Positions 31,723 through 41,354 of a stretch of 64,000 nt of DNA are shown in pieces. Origin of the DNA: Saprospirales bacterium (lineage in GTDB: Bacteria; Bacteroidota; Bacteroidia; Chitinophagales; Saprospiraceae); NCBI GenBank assembly GCA_016703765.1, contig JADJBL010000017.1, forward strand, positions 62,001-126,000, written 5' to 3'. A model generated the notes under the pieces. That model saw nothing but the letters and a program-made list of their open reading frames with translations. It searched no databases and was not told the origin of the DNA. Position 1 is the stretch's first letter; the number at the start of each line of letters is the position of its first letter. The position numbers and the translations under genes were made by a program.

Positions 31723-33096
31723 TTATTTATCCCAAAATACCTTGTCGAATACCGTTACACTCTGATACGGCTGGAAATTGTCCCCGTTGTAGAGCCGCTC
31801 GTCCTGCGGATAGGGGAAGCGGGTTGCGATCGCGGTGGTCCCGGCAGCAGGTTGCAGCGCGGGAAATCCTTTGCGACGGAAATCCGTATACGGCTCCAGA
31901 GAGGTGTACAAAGCGATGTACTTGTGCGTCAGGATGATCTCCAGGGTAAGCGTATCGGGTATCTGAGCCGCCACGAACGCAGGATCATCGATGCCAAATT
32001 GTCCCAGGGATGCGGTAATGGCTGCGCTGAAAGCTGCCAGAGCGCGACCCGGATCGGTAGGCAATGCTGCTTCCGCTTCGATGAACTTGGCCTCGGCATA
32101 CGTAGCGAGGGGTACCGGAGAATTATCCGATACCAATGCAGCTCCAAAGCTGGAAGCATTCACTCCGTCGGCGGCAACGCCGGCGGCTGCTCCGGAGTAC
32201 CCGTCGAGCGGATTCTTGGAGGCAAAAAGCGGAAGGCGCGGGTCGTTGATGCCCAACATCAGGTCGATGAAGAATTTGCCCATGACCACGTCGCCGGTGC
32301 GCTGATCGGCAAACTGGAACCAGGGATTCTGCTCGGTAACCGCCGTTCCAAAAGGCACCAGCGCGTTCCCGGCGTTGTCGGCAATAGCGCCCGCATCGAT
32401 ATCTCCCAACGCATTGGCATAAGCGCTTGCGTCGATCTCGGAAAGGTGCAAATGGTAGCGGGCCTGCAGGGTGCGAGCCATAGCGATCCATGCTGCATTG
32501 TCCCCGCCGAAGATCAGGTCGCTGCTGGCATCCGGCGAAAAGGTGCTGGTGGGCTGTTGCAGATCAACCACGGCATCCCGCAACAGGGACTGGATCTGGT
32601 CGTAAATTCCGGCGCCGCTGTCATAAGCGGGCTTGAGTTGCTCGGCCCCTTTAAGCGCATCCGAAAACGGTACGTCGTTAAACAGGTCGACCGTCGAACC
32701 GATCATCAAAGCGGTAAGGATCCTGGCCACCCCGCGGAAATACGGAGCCGGCTGCTCGGTGTCGCTGGCTTTCTCAATGATCACTTTAAGGTCCTGTAAT
32801 GCCGACTCGTAGATTCCCGCCCATGCGTTGTTGACGTCGGTTTCGGTCAGGATGTAAATGTCGGAAGCCTGGTGCTGGCGGTTGACGCCCGCATGGTGCT
32901 GGGACCCAACGGATGCATAACGGCCGAGGTCGCCCCCGAGCACATAGCCCATGGTAACCTGCGCCTGGGGCAGGAGGAGATCGAGCGACACGTCCAAGGG
33001 GTTGTTCGGATCGACATTGAGCTCCGGATCGATGAAGTTGCAGCTTCCCACCGTCAGGGCCAGAGAAACCGCCATGATTCTAAAAATATTTTTCAT
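31723..33096 (-). CDS. SusD/RagB-family outer-membrane lipoprotein
   Basis: SusD proteins sit on the cell surface over a SusC channel and capture nutrients. The 457-residue protein has a lipoprotein signal ending TVGSC (Cys19), then DPELNVDPNNPLDVSLDLLL, the usual mature start. TPR-like helices with LTALMIGSTVDLFNDVPFSDAL and KFIEAEAALPTDPGRALAAF are typical of the SusD-like_2 group. It lies 33 bases after susC on the same strand, so the two form one transcript ending at the 31662-31689 hairpin. No glycoside hydrolase is adjacent; peptides or other polymers are possible ligands. Confidence 0.93.
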   Translation of the reverse strand: MKNIFRIMAVSLALTVGSCNFIDPELNVDPNNPLDVSLDLLLPQAQVTMGYVLGGDLGRYASVGSQHHAGVNRQHQASDIYILTETDVNNAWAGIYESALQDLKVIIEKASDTEQPAPYFRGVARILTALMIGSTVDLFNDVPFSDALKGAEQLKPAYDSGAGIYDQIQSLLRDAVVDLQQPTSTFSPDASSDLIFGGDNAAWIAMARTLQARYHLHLSEIDASAYANALGDIDAGAIADNAGNALVPFGTAVTEQNPWFQFADQRTGDVVMGKFFIDLMLGINDPRLPLFASKNPLDGYSGAAAGVAADGVNASSFGAALVSDNSPVPLATYAEAKFIEAEAALPTDPGRALAAFSAAITASLGQFGIDDPAFVAAQIPDTLTLEIILTHKYIALYTSLEPYTDFRRKGFPALQPAAGTTAIATRFPYPQDERLYNGDNFQPYQSVTVFDKVFWDK

Positions 33097-33129
33097 AAGG
33101 AATTGTCTTTTGAATTTGGAATTGAAAGT

Positions 33130-36100
33130 TTAGAAACCGACCTGCAGGCCAACCATGTAAGATTTCGTACCCGGCATGTTGAAGTAATCCAAACCCTGTG
33201 CGTTCGAAGCGCCGTAGAGGTTGGTCTCCGGATCGATACCGGTGTAGGGTGTGCTCAGGAACAGGTTCCTTCCCGACAGCGTGAGGGTCAGGTACTGCAT
33301 TTTGGCTCCTTTGATCCAATCCTTCGGCAGGGAGTAGCTCAGAGAGACATCGCGCAGGCGGACCCAGCTGGTCTCCTCGATGAAATCTTCCGTGTTGCCG
33401 CCCACAAAGCTGTTGCCCCTTCCGTCGGAAAGCCAAGCCTGGTTGACCAGAACTTCCTGGGAGTTGGCGCCGGTGGTTTGCGGGATCTCATAGGTATCCG
33501 GATCGTTGTCGTGATCCCAGAAAACAACTTTTCCTTCCGAATCCAGTTCGGCGAGTTGTCCTTCGAACACTTCCATCGTTCCGCGGCGGTCGGCCGTTTC
33601 CTGGTGGGTTCCGAAGTAGTACATAGCGCCCTTGGTTCCGTTCCACATATAGCCGCCTTCTTTGATATCCAACAGCGCGGAAAGGCTCAGGCCTTTGAAA
33701 GTGAACGTGTTGCGGATACCGATCTGGAAGTCGGGAAGCGAGGAGTTGAAAGAGCGCTCGTTGGGGTCGAACAGCGGGAAGCCCGTATTGGGGTCGATGA
33801 CGCGATTTCCGTCGGCGTCTTCGTAAAAACCTGTTCCGAAAATGGAGCCGTAAGGCACGCCGACCACCGCGCGAACGGAGGCGCCGGTGAAACCGCCGAG
33901 GAACACCTGATCCACACCTTCAGCCAGTGCGACCACGTCGTTTTTGTTGCTGGTGAAGTTGGTGACCAGATCCCAGGTGAAGTTTTTGCTGCGAACAGGC
34001 GTCAGGGAGAGGATCGCTTCGATCCCTTTGTTCGACAACTGGGCCGAGTTCTGGATGAAATTCTGGAATCCCGAAGATGCGGTTACAGGTACGGCCAGGA
34101 TGATATCCTTGGATACAGAGGAGTAGTAGGTTACATCCAGTCCGATGCGGTTGCGGAAGAAACGCAGGTCTGCGCCCACTTCCCAGGAATCCTTGATTTC
34201 GGGACGCAGTTCGGGGTTACCCAGCACGAAGCTCTTGGTAAAACCGGAAACGCCCAGGTAGGGGAAGATCACCCCTGCGGTCCATCCGTCTGCATAGCCG
34301 CCGGAGGTAAAGTACGTATCGGTCGAATAGGCAAAAGTACCCAGACCCACGCGGCCGAAAGATCCGCGAACCTTGGCGAAGCTCAGCACGTCGCTGTTCA
34401 TCCCCAGGGCTTCCGACAGCACGATGCTACCGCCTGCGGAATAATAGGAGTAGGGATTGTTTGCTTCGGGCAGCGACAGGTCGGATTCGATGCGGTAGGT
34501 ACCGGACAGGTACAGCCAGCTGTTGAAGCCGATGTCAAGCACACCGAATACACCCTGGTTGCGGTTGAGGGTGTTATCTGCGCTGGTAAACTGGCTGGAG
34601 GCGTTGGAAAGGTCATAGAAGCCCGGAATAACCAGCCCGTCTCCCTGAGAGTATAGGTTGTCGAGGGTAAACTCCCGGATGTTGTGACCGACGGTGAGGG
34701 TCAGCTCGATATTCTCGGAAATAGTCGGATGAAGAGTGGCGAGCAGGTCGCTGTTGATGCGCTTGCTGGAGTACTGGTCTTCGAACACCTGGCCGGAGGG
34801 CAAGGTAGAGGAGAAAATAGCGAAATACTGCTTGCGAATGTCGGAGTAAAAGTCAACTCCCGGGCGCCATGCAAAGGTCAGCCAGTCGGTCGGGTTATAG
34901 GTAAAACTGAAGTTCCCGATCACCCGGTTTACATTGTCCGAAAGGGGGTTGTTGTTGGCCGTCCAGTAGGGGTTGTCGTAAATCGAGGTACCGTTGGCCG
35001 GGTTGAGGCCGCGATAACCGCGGGGGCTGCCATCGGGGAAGGTATAGGCGGCTTCGTTGGTACCCGCGTCTTCCAGGCCGTTGGCGTTGTCGAAGGTGGG
35101 CGCGGAGCGCACGAGGCCCAGCATCACACCGGAGGTGTTGGAGCCTTGCTCAATGCGGATACCGCCCGAGTTGATGTACTGAACGCCGATACCCAGGTTT
35201 ACTTTTTTGCCCAGTTTGGTGTCTGCATTCAAACCGAAATTGATGCGGTTGAACGTGTTGTTGGGCACGATCCCGGTTTCGTCCAGGAAGCCCACAGAAA
35301 AACGCACGCTGGAGTTTTCGTTGGCGGCGGAAATCGCCAGGTTGCTGTTGGAGGCAAGACCGGTCTGGAAGAAATCGTAGTGGTCGAATACATCAATAGG
35401 AGTGCTGCTCGCAAAGGGGCTGCTTTGTCCTACGATGTAAAGGCCGTTGGAGGTCCAGTCGTACTTGCCGTCGCCGTCGCGGTCTTGCGCTGCGGTAAGC
35501 GGGTAATCCGCCGTGGCGTAGCGCAGGGTGTCGACCGAGGCGCCCCAGGAGCGGGCCTGGCGGCTATCCGGGCTGTTGTACAATCCTCCGGCGCCTTGAG
35601 AATAAGCGTCCTGAAGATCCGGAAGTTTGTTGGCCTGGTTGAAGGTCAGGTTGGTGGTAAAATCCACGCTGATCTTCTGGCCACCGGGAAGGCCTTTTTT
35701 GGTCGTGATAATAATGGCGCCGTTGCCTGCAAGGCTACCGTAGAGCGCCGTAGCGGCTGCGCCTTTCAACACCGTGACCGACTCGATGTCGTTCTGGTTG
35801 ATGTCGATGGCGCGGTTGGAGTAGGCCACCGAGGCTACTGCCGGACCCGAGCCGGGGCGGCGGAGCTGGGAGTTGTCGATGGGCACGCCATCTACGATGA
35901 TCAGCGGCTGGTTGCTACCCGAGATCGTGTTGGCGCCGCGGATCAGGAAGAACGAAGAGCCGCCTGCTGTTCCGGCCGAGCCGGTGACCTGCAGGCCCGC
36001 TACCTTACCGGCCAGCGATTGCACGAAGTTGGCTTCGTTGGCCCTAAGCAGTTCGGTAGATTCCACCTGCTGAACGGCATAGCCGATCGACTTTTCCTCC

Positions 36101-36432
36101 TTGGTTACCCCAAGGGCGGTGACGACAGCGGTTTCGAGGGTCACCCCTTCGGCCATCGCCACGTCGACGACGTTGGACGCGCCAAGGGTAACTTCAACCG
36201 TTTCAAAACCGGTGTAACTGAAAACGATAACAGTGGAACCTTCGGGCACCCGGACGGAATAGGTTCCGTCAATTTCGGTAATCGTGCCGGAGGTGGTCCC
36301 CTTGACCAGCACGCTGGCGCCGATCAGGGCAACTCCATTTTGGTCCGAAACGGTACCTGTAACGGTCCGTTGCGCAAGCATGGCGCCAATTGAGCATAGC
36401 ACCAAGCCCAGGGCGAGTGAGAGTTTTTTCAT
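33130..36432 (-). CDS. SusC/RagA-family TonB-linked outer-membrane receptor
   Basis: An 1100-residue receptor that imports ligands bound by the SusD partner. It has a signal peptide (MKKLSLALGLVLCSIGAMLA), a carboxypeptidase-regulatory domain (TVTGTVSDQNGVALIGASVL), a TonB box region, the plug with QPLIIVDGVPIDNS and TALYGSLAGNGAIIITTKKG (both SusC signatures), then a long barrel ending FNMPGTKSYMVGLQVGF. A long leader with an inverted repeat separates it from its promoter box. No anti-sigma/sigma gene pair is adjacent, and the divergent histidine kinase might be its regulator, but that is only proximity. Confidence 0.95.
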   Translation of the reverse strand: MKKLSLALGLVLCSIGAMLAQRTVTGTVSDQNGVALIGASVLVKGTTSGTITEIDGTYSVRVPEGSTVIVFSYTGFETVEVTLGASNVVDVAMAEGVTLETAVVTALGVTKEEKSIGYAVQQVESTELLRANEANFVQSLAGKVAGLQVTGSAGTAGGSSFFLIRGANTISGSNQPLIIVDGVPIDNSQLRRPGSGPAVASVAYSNRAIDINQNDIESVTVLKGAAATALYGSLAGNGAIIITTKKGLPGGQKISVDFTTNLTFNQANKLPDLQDAYSQGAGGLYNSPDSRQARSWGASVDTLRYATADYPLTAAQDRDGDGKYDWTSNGLYIVGQSSPFASSTPIDVFDHYDFFQTGLASNSNLAISAANENSSVRFSVGFLDETGIVPNNTFNRINFGLNADTKLGKKVNLGIGVQYINSGGIRIEQGSNTSGVMLGLVRSAPTFDNANGLEDAGTNEAAYTFPDGSPRGYRGLNPANGTSIYDNPYWTANNNPLSDNVNRVIGNFSFTYNPTDWLTFAWRPGVDFYSDIRKQYFAIFSSTLPSGQVFEDQYSSKRINSDLLATLHPTISENIELTLTVGHNIREFTLDNLYSQGDGLVIPGFYDLSNASSQFTSADNTLNRNQGVFGVLDIGFNSWLYLSGTYRIESDLSLPEANNPYSYYSAGGSIVLSEALGMNSDVLSFAKVRGSFGRVGLGTFAYSTDTYFTSGGYADGWTAGVIFPYLGVSGFTKSFVLGNPELRPEIKDSWEVGADLRFFRNRIGLDVTYYSSVSKDIILAVPVTASSGFQNFIQNSAQLSNKGIEAILSLTPVRSKNFTWDLVTNFTSNKNDVVALAEGVDQVFLGGFTGASVRAVVGVPYGSIFGTGFYEDADGNRVIDPNTGFPLFDPNERSFNSSLPDFQIGIRNTFTFKGLSLSALLDIKEGGYMWNGTKGAMYYFGTHQETADRRGTMEVFEGQLAELDSEGKVVFWDHDNDPDTYEIPQTTGANSQEVLVNQAWLSDGRGNSFVGGNTEDFIEETSWVRLRDVSLSYSLPKDWIKGAKMQYLTLTLSGRNLFLSTPYTGIDPETNLYGASNAQGLDYFNMPGTKSYMVGLQVGF

Positions 36433-36466
36433 ACTAATCCAGTTTGACAGTTAAGAATAAAAATGA

Positions 36467-36514
36467 ATAAAATTAAGCACTCGGCAACTTGAGGTTGCCG
36501 GGTCCTTAATTTTA
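36467..36514 (-). promoter_or_regulatory. Stem-loop in the susC leader
   Basis: ATAAAATTAAG (36467-36477) pairs with CTTAATTTTAT (36504-36514), and the inner GGCAAC pairs with GTTGCC. The structure would form in the roughly 100-base mRNA leader. Confidence 0.55.
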
Positions 36515-36537
36515 TCTTATCGGGATGCTTATCAAAG

Positions 36538-36545
36538 CAAATGTA
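36538..36545 (-). promoter_or_regulatory. -7 promoter box for susC (TACATTTG)
   Basis: TACATTTG on the minus strand matches TAnnTTTG and lies 106 bases before the susC ATG; no clear TTTG -33 element is visible. Confidence 0.45.
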
Positions 36546-36717
36546 GCCTATTTCTAATGGGAATTTACTTTGTTTTAACATTCAAATTCCGGCAAATCTG
36601 AAAAAAACGTACTGTTATTAATATTGCCGGATCTGTTATTTCAGAATGACAAACGATCAGACCCTTAAAAACGCTGTTATGTAAATGGTCTGTTAATTTT
36701 TTTTCAGCCACAGCGCT

Positions 36718-36725
36718 TACCTTTG
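36718..36725 (+). promoter_or_regulatory. -7 promoter box (TACCTTTG) directly before the kinase ATG
   Basis: TACCTTTG ends four bases before the ATG at 36730, so a transcript started from it would be leaderless or nearly so. Confidence 0.5.
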
Positions 36726-36729
36726 TTCC

Positions 36730-37746
36730 ATGAGCCCCAACTCCGATCCGACTCCCTGGTGGCGAGGACTCTATTTCCTCGTGATCGCCTACCTCATCCT
36801 GGGGTTTACCTGGTGGGCCGTACTCCTATATAATAAGAACCGCGACGCCTTCCAGGCAAAAACCGAACTCCTTCGCCTGCGCATGGAGGCCGATGGTACT
36901 TATCAAAACGAAGAGTTATTCCAGCGTACTGCCGCTTTTCTCATTTTGAAAAACAAGTACCGGCATCAGGTAACGATGATCTACGGCGAATCGGCCGTCT
37001 TTGTACTCACGCTGCTTGTGAGCGTCATGCTCCTCAACCGGGGCTATCAGAAAGAAATGCGCGCTGCGCGCCAACGGCGCAATTTCCTCCTCTCCATTAC
37101 CCACGAGCTCAAATCTCCGCTGGCTTCCATCAAGCTGGTGCTGGAAACCATGCTCAAGCGCCAACTTCCCCCCGAACAGGTTCAATATATCGGAAAACGG
37201 GCCCTGCGCGAAACCGAGCGCCTGCACAGGCTGGTCAACGACCTGCTCCTCTCCGCCAAACTGGAAACGGCCTACCAGCCTTTCCTCGAACCGGTAAATC
37301 TCTCCCTACTGGTCCCTGAAATCGTCGAGAGTATCCGCGAAAAATACCCGGAGGCCGGCTTGCAGCTCTCCATTCAAGGGGAAATCACCGTCTGGCAGGG
37401 AGACCGCGACGGCCTGTACTCCGTGCTGCTCAATTTATTGGAAAATGCGGTGAAATACTCCGACGGCAAGCCCGAGATCGAGGTCGCCGTGCAGGAGTCA
37501 AACCAGTTGGTCCGCATCGAGGTCGCCGACCAGGGCATCGGCATCGCGGACCGGGAGAAGCCGCGGATATTCGACAAGTTTTACCGGGTTGGCAACGAGG
37601 ACACCCGCAAGACCAAGGGCACCGGACTAGGCCTGTTTATCGTGCGGCAGGTCCTCCTGGCCCATGGGGGCCGCATCGCCGTTTCAGACAACCAACCTAA
37701 AGGCAGCGTGTTTGTTATAGAATTGCCGAATAAACCCGGCCACTAA
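36730..37746 (+). CDS. Two-component sensor histidine kinase
   Basis: A 338-residue membrane kinase. Two membrane helices (about residues 12-34 and 87-103) enclose a short periplasmic loop of about 50 residues with no recognisable sensor fold. The phosphorylated His125 is in SITHELKSPLASIK, followed by the ATPase motifs N box NLLENAVKYS, G1 DQGIGI, F box FDKFYRV and G2 GTGLGLFIV. No HAMP or PAS domain is evident. The response regulator follows after 11 bases. It is divergent from susC. The signal it senses is unknown. Confidence 0.93.
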   Translation: MSPNSDPTPWWRGLYFLVIAYLILGFTWWAVLLYNKNRDAFQAKTELLRLRMEADGTYQNEELFQRTAAFLILKNKYRHQVTMIYGESAVFVLTLLVSVMLLNRGYQKEMRAARQRRNFLLSITHELKSPLASIKLVLETMLKRQLPPEQVQYIGKRALRETERLHRLVNDLLLSAKLETAYQPFLEPVNLSLLVPEIVESIREKYPEAGLQLSIQGEITVWQGDRDGLYSVLLNLLENAVKYSDGKPEIEVAVQESNQLVRIEVADQGIGIADREKPRIFDKFYRVGNEDTRKTKGTGLGLFIVRQVLLAHGGRIAVSDNQPKGSVFVIELPNKPGH

Positions 37747-37757
37747 AACTTCCATTA

Positions 37758-38456
37758 ATGAGAATCCTTCTAGTCGAAGATGAAGAAAGCCTGCGCGACC
37801 TGATCCGTTTTAACCTGGAATTGGAGGGCTATGAGGTCATTGCCGCAGGCGACGGCCGGCGAGCCCTGGCCCTCTCCCGCGAACAACATTTCGACCTCCT
37901 CCTGCTCGATGTCATGCTGCCCGAAGTGGATGGATTCCAGCTCTGTGAGCAGATCCGCCTGACCAATTTCGAAGTGCCCATCGTGTTCCTCACCGCCAAG
38001 GATACCGCCGCCGACCGGATTGCCGGCCTGCGCAAGGGCGCCGACGACTACATCACCAAACCCTTCAACCTGGAAGAACTGCTGCTCCGCGTAAACCGGC
38101 TCATTCAGCGCACCAGCCGCTCCCCGGAAAACATCCCCGAGGAATACCAGTTTGGCCCAAACAAGGTCAACTTTGCCAACTTCGACGCCGTCGGCGTTCA
38201 GGGCCCCTTTACCCTCACGAAAAAAGAAGCCATGCTGCTCAAGCTGCTCATCGAACGCAAGAACGAGGTGGTTTCCCGCCAGCAGATCCTACAATACGTC
38301 TGGGGCTATGATGTCTACCCTTCCACCCGTACCATAGACAATTTCATCCTCTCCTTCCGCAAGTACTTTGAGCAAAATCCGAAGGAGCCCCGTTACTTCC
38401 ATTCGATCCGCGGAGTGGGGTATCGGTTTGTTCACCCTTCACCCTTCACCCTTTAA
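37758..38456 (+). CDS. OmpR/PhoB-family response regulator
   Basis: A 232-residue regulator. The receiver domain has the acidic pair in VEDEE, phospho-acceptor Asp51 in LLLLDVMLPEVDG, a T in FLTAKD and K in YITKPFNLEELLLR. The C-terminal winged helix (FTLTKKEAMLLKLLIERKNE and RTIDNFILSFRKYFE ... RGVGYRFV) binds DNA. It is the partner of the preceding kinase. Its end overlaps the end of the convergent ABC gene by 11 bases, within a CACCCTT microrepeat. Confidence 0.95.
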   Translation: MRILLVEDEESLRDLIRFNLELEGYEVIAAGDGRRALALSREQHFDLLLLDVMLPEVDGFQLCEQIRLTNFEVPIVFLTAKDTAADRIAGLRKGADDYITKPFNLEELLLRVNRLIQRTSRSPENIPEEYQFGPNKVNFANFDAVGVQGPFTLTKKEAMLLKLLIERKNEVVSRQQILQYVWGYDVYPSTRTIDNFILSFRKYFEQNPKEPRYFHSIRGVGYRFVHPSPFTL

Positions 38457-39066
38457 ACCTGGTAATATCCAGCCTTTCTTTACAAAACCCAAAATCCGCT
38501 TCCACATTGGAAGCCACGACCAGGAGGCGGTCGCCGGCGAGGCGCTCGGCCAGGTCGAGGTACCATTCCTGGCCCTGGGCGTCGAGGTTGGTGCCGGGTT
38601 CGTCGAGGAGCAGGACGGGGGTATCGGAGCAGAAAGCAAGGGCCAGTTTGAGCCTTTGTTTCATTCCGGAGGAAAAATTCCGGATCTCCTTGTTGCGCTG
38701 GCTGGCAAAGGGAAGGAGTTCCACCACTTCCTGTTCCGTCCACCCGTGGAGGAAGGGCTTGAAGCGCCGGTGAAAACGAATGGCTTCCAGCAAGGTAAAT
38801 TCTTCGATCAATTCGATATAGGGGGCGGCCATGCCGATGGAGCGGTAAATTTCCTCCCTGGGTGCGGGCCGGTCGCCGAGCAGGTGGAGGACTTTCCCCC
38901 GGGAGGGAGAAAGGAACCCGGATAGCACTTTGAGCAGGGTGGATTTGCCCGAGCCGTTGGGGCCCAAAATGGCGTACCTGCCGCCTGGTTTGAAGGTAAA
39001 ATCGATCCGTCGGAACACCCATTCCATCCGGTAGCGTTTGCCCGCATTTTCCAGACGAATGGTCAT
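38446..39066 (-). CDS. ABC transporter ATP-binding protein
   Basis: A 206-residue ABC ATPase with Walker A GPNGSGKST, signature FSSGMKQRLKLALAF and Walker B PVLLLDEPGTNLD. The short size and the single GMKQR-type signature resemble the CcmA/ABC-2 export group. It overlaps the end of lpxA by four bases (ATGA), so it is translated with the lipid A genes. No membrane partner is in the window. A role in moving an envelope lipid or polysaccharide is conceivable from context only. Confidence 0.88.
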   Translation of the reverse strand: MTIRLENAGKRYRMEWVFRRIDFTFKPGGRYAILGPNGSGKSTLLKVLSGFLSPSRGKVLHLLGDRPAPREEIYRSIGMAAPYIELIEEFTLLEAIRFHRRFKPFLHGWTEQEVVELLPFASQRNKEIRNFSSGMKQRLKLALAFCSDTPVLLLDEPGTNLDAQGQEWYLDLAERLAGDRLLVVASNVEADFGFCKERLDITRFKG

Positions 39067-39872
39067 AAATCCGTTTTTCTGACCGAGGAGCGGAGCCCCT
39101 TGAGCAGGCCGCGCGACGAGCCTTTTACAAAGTCCAGTATTTCATCCCTTTCCGGGGAAACAGGAAGGGCCTCGATCTGCTCAAGGGCCTGTTTGGTATT
39201 GTTTCCTTTCACGAAAAGGATCCGGTAAATATCCTGGATCAGGTTGATCTGTTCGTTGCTGAAGCCGCGGCGCTTGAGCCCTACGGAATTGACCCCCACG
39301 TAGGAGATCGGGTCGCGGCGGGCGGCTTTGATGAAGGGGGGAATATCCTTCCGGACGAGGGAGCCTCCGCCCACCATGGCGTGCCTGCCGATCTTGACAA
39401 ACTGGTGCACCGCCGCATAACCGCCGAGGATGGCCCAGTCGCCCACCTCGATATGGCCCGCCAGGCCCACATTGTTGGCCAGGATGCAGTGCCTGCCGAC
39501 CATGCAATCGTGCGCCACGTGCACATAGGCCATCAGGAGGGTATGGTCGCCGATCCTGGTCTGGTGATTGGCCTTGGTGCCCCGGTTGAGGGTGCAGTAC
39601 TCCCGTATGGTGACGTGGTCGCCGATCTCCAGGATGGACTCCTCCCCTTCGAATTTCAGGTCTTGGGGAATGGCGCCCACGACCGCTCCGGGGAAAATAT
39701 TGCAATTTTTCCCGATCCGGGCCCCGTCCATGATGCAGGTGTTTGGTCCAATCCAGGTATTTTCACCGATCACCACGTTATTGCCAATCGTGGCAAAAGG
39801 TTCGATGACCACATTATTTCCGATGATGGCGCCGGGATGGATGTTGCGAAGTCCGTTCAGATTTTTATTCAT
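39063..39872 (-). CDS. lpxA: Acyl-ACP--UDP-N-acetylglucosamine O-acyltransferase
   Basis: The first enzyme of lipid A synthesis, transferring an acyl chain to UDP-GlcNAc. The 269 residues form a left-handed beta helix of hexapeptide repeats (VVIEPFATIGNNVVIGENTW, HVAHDCMVGRHCILANNVGL with the catalytic His) and a C-terminal helical domain starting NSVGLKRRGFSNEQINLIQD. It is 13 bases after lpxC-fabZ. Confidence 0.97.
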   Translation of the reverse strand: MNKNLNGLRNIHPGAIIGNNVVIEPFATIGNNVVIGENTWIGPNTCIMDGARIGKNCNIFPGAVVGAIPQDLKFEGEESILEIGDHVTIREYCTLNRGTKANHQTRIGDHTLLMAYVHVAHDCMVGRHCILANNVGLAGHIEVGDWAILGGYAAVHQFVKIGRHAMVGGGSLVRKDIPPFIKAARRDPISYVGVNSVGLKRRGFSNEQINLIQDIYRILFVKGNNTKQALEQIEALPVSPERDEILDFVKGSSRGLLKGLRSSVRKTDL

Positions 39873-39885
39873 TACTCGAATTAAG

Positions 39886-41283
39886 CTATTCTTTATTTCG
39901 CTTCACGATTTGGGCGGTCATTTCAGCTTCGGAAGCAATTTTGCTTCCTACATAAGCCGTGGCACTCATCTGAACGATACCCCTCCGGATGGGGGCGGTC
40001 AGTTCGCAGCGCAGCAACAGCGTATCGCCGGGAAAAACCATATTCTTAAACTTGGCATTTTCGATCTTGAGGAAATAAGTATCCCAATTCCCGGGGTCTT
40101 CCTGTAGCGACAAGACAAACACTCCTCCAGCCTGGGCCAGTGCTTCCAGCTGCAAAACGCCTGGAAAAACGGGGTTTCCCGGAAAATGCCCCTGGAAAAA
40201 CGCCTCATTCATCGTCACATTTTTCACCCCTACCACGTACTTGTCCGTCATCTCGACGATCTTGTCCACAAACAGGAAGGGATAGCGGTGAGGCAGCATG
40301 TTCATGATCTGCTTCACATTGATAATAGGAGGCAGGTCGGGATCGTATTTGGGGATGTTGCCCAGTTTGCGCTGGTCCTGGAGGCATTTTTTCAACAACC
40401 GGGCAAACTCGATATTGGCCTTGTGGCCCGGTTTGGTCGCCACGATCTTGCCTTTGATCGGGGCGCCGATCAGGGTCAGGTCGCCGATCACATCCAGCAG
40501 TTTGTGGCGTGCGGGCTCGTTTTGAAAATGGAGTTGGGTGGTGTTGAGCACGCCTTCGCGTTCTACTTTGATCGAGGGTTTCCCGAGTTTCTGGGCCAGG
40601 TGGTCGAGCTCTTCCTGGCTGAGCAGGCGGTCTGCGATCACGATGGCATTGTCCAGATCGCCTCCTTTGATCAGGTCCTGCTGAGCCAGCATTTCCAGTT
40701 CGTGCAGGAATACGAAGGTCCTGCAAGGGGCGATCTCCGTTTTGTAATCCTGAAGGGACTGCATGGAAGCATATTGCGGGCCCAGGATGGGAGAGCCGAA
40801 ATCGACCAGCGTGGTCACCTGGAAAAAATCTGCGGGAAGGGCCAGCAATTCGGAGCCGGTGTCGGGGTCGTAATAGGAGATCGGTTCGGTCACCTCCAAA
40901 ACCTCCCGCTCCGCATCCTGGGCTTCCCTTCCGGCCTCTTCCAGGGCCCTGACGAAGAGCCGGGCGCTTCCATCCATGATGGGAACCTCGGGTCCGTCGA
41001 TCTCCATGAGCACGTTGTCGATTTCCATGCCGTGAAGGGAAGAAAGCACATGCTCCACCGTGCTGACGGCCGCTCCTTCCGAGCTCAGCGTGGTGCCCCG
41101 GTTAGTGGACATCACCATTCCCAGGTCTGCTTTTATGATCGGTTTGCCCGGCAGGTCCACGCGCTGAAAACGAATGCCGTGATCGGCCGGAGCGGGAAGA
41201 AAAACGAGCTTCACCGGTTCGCCGGTATGTAGTCCTACCCCTTCAAGCTCCACCGATTTCCGGATGGTATGCTGATTTGTCAT
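39886..41283 (-). CDS. lpxC-fabZ: Bifunctional UDP-3-O-acyl-N-acetylglucosamine deacetylase / 3-hydroxyacyl-ACP dehydratase
   Basis: A 465-residue fusion typical of Bacteroidota. The N-terminal LpxC (about 1-305) carries the zinc residues in HVLSSLHGMEIDN and RHKLLDVIGD and the active-site His in GHKANIEFA. The C-terminal FabZ (about 315-465) has HRYPFLFVDKI and the catalytic GHFPGNPVFPGVLQLEALAQ. LpxC commits UDP-acyl-GlcNAc to lipid A, while FabZ dehydrates 3-hydroxyacyl-ACP for fatty acids, so the fusion joins two uses of hydroxyacyl chains. It lies between lpxD and lpxA. Confidence 0.97.
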   Translation of the reverse strand: MTNQHTIRKSVELEGVGLHTGEPVKLVFLPAPADHGIRFQRVDLPGKPIIKADLGMVMSTNRGTTLSSEGAAVSTVEHVLSSLHGMEIDNVLMEIDGPEVPIMDGSARLFVRALEEAGREAQDAEREVLEVTEPISYYDPDTGSELLALPADFFQVTTLVDFGSPILGPQYASMQSLQDYKTEIAPCRTFVFLHELEMLAQQDLIKGGDLDNAIVIADRLLSQEELDHLAQKLGKPSIKVEREGVLNTTQLHFQNEPARHKLLDVIGDLTLIGAPIKGKIVATKPGHKANIEFARLLKKCLQDQRKLGNIPKYDPDLPPIINVKQIMNMLPHRYPFLFVDKIVEMTDKYVVGVKNVTMNEAFFQGHFPGNPVFPGVLQLEALAQAGGVFVLSLQEDPGNWDTYFLKIENAKFKNMVFPGDTLLLRCELTAPIRRGIVQMSATAYVGSKIASEAEMTAQIVKRNKE

Positions 41284-41354
41284 AAACTCGTCAAAAATTT
41301 TTACAAAGATAGTTGTTTGTTCCTGGAAAAAGGACGGGGAATTCCCCGGTCGGT

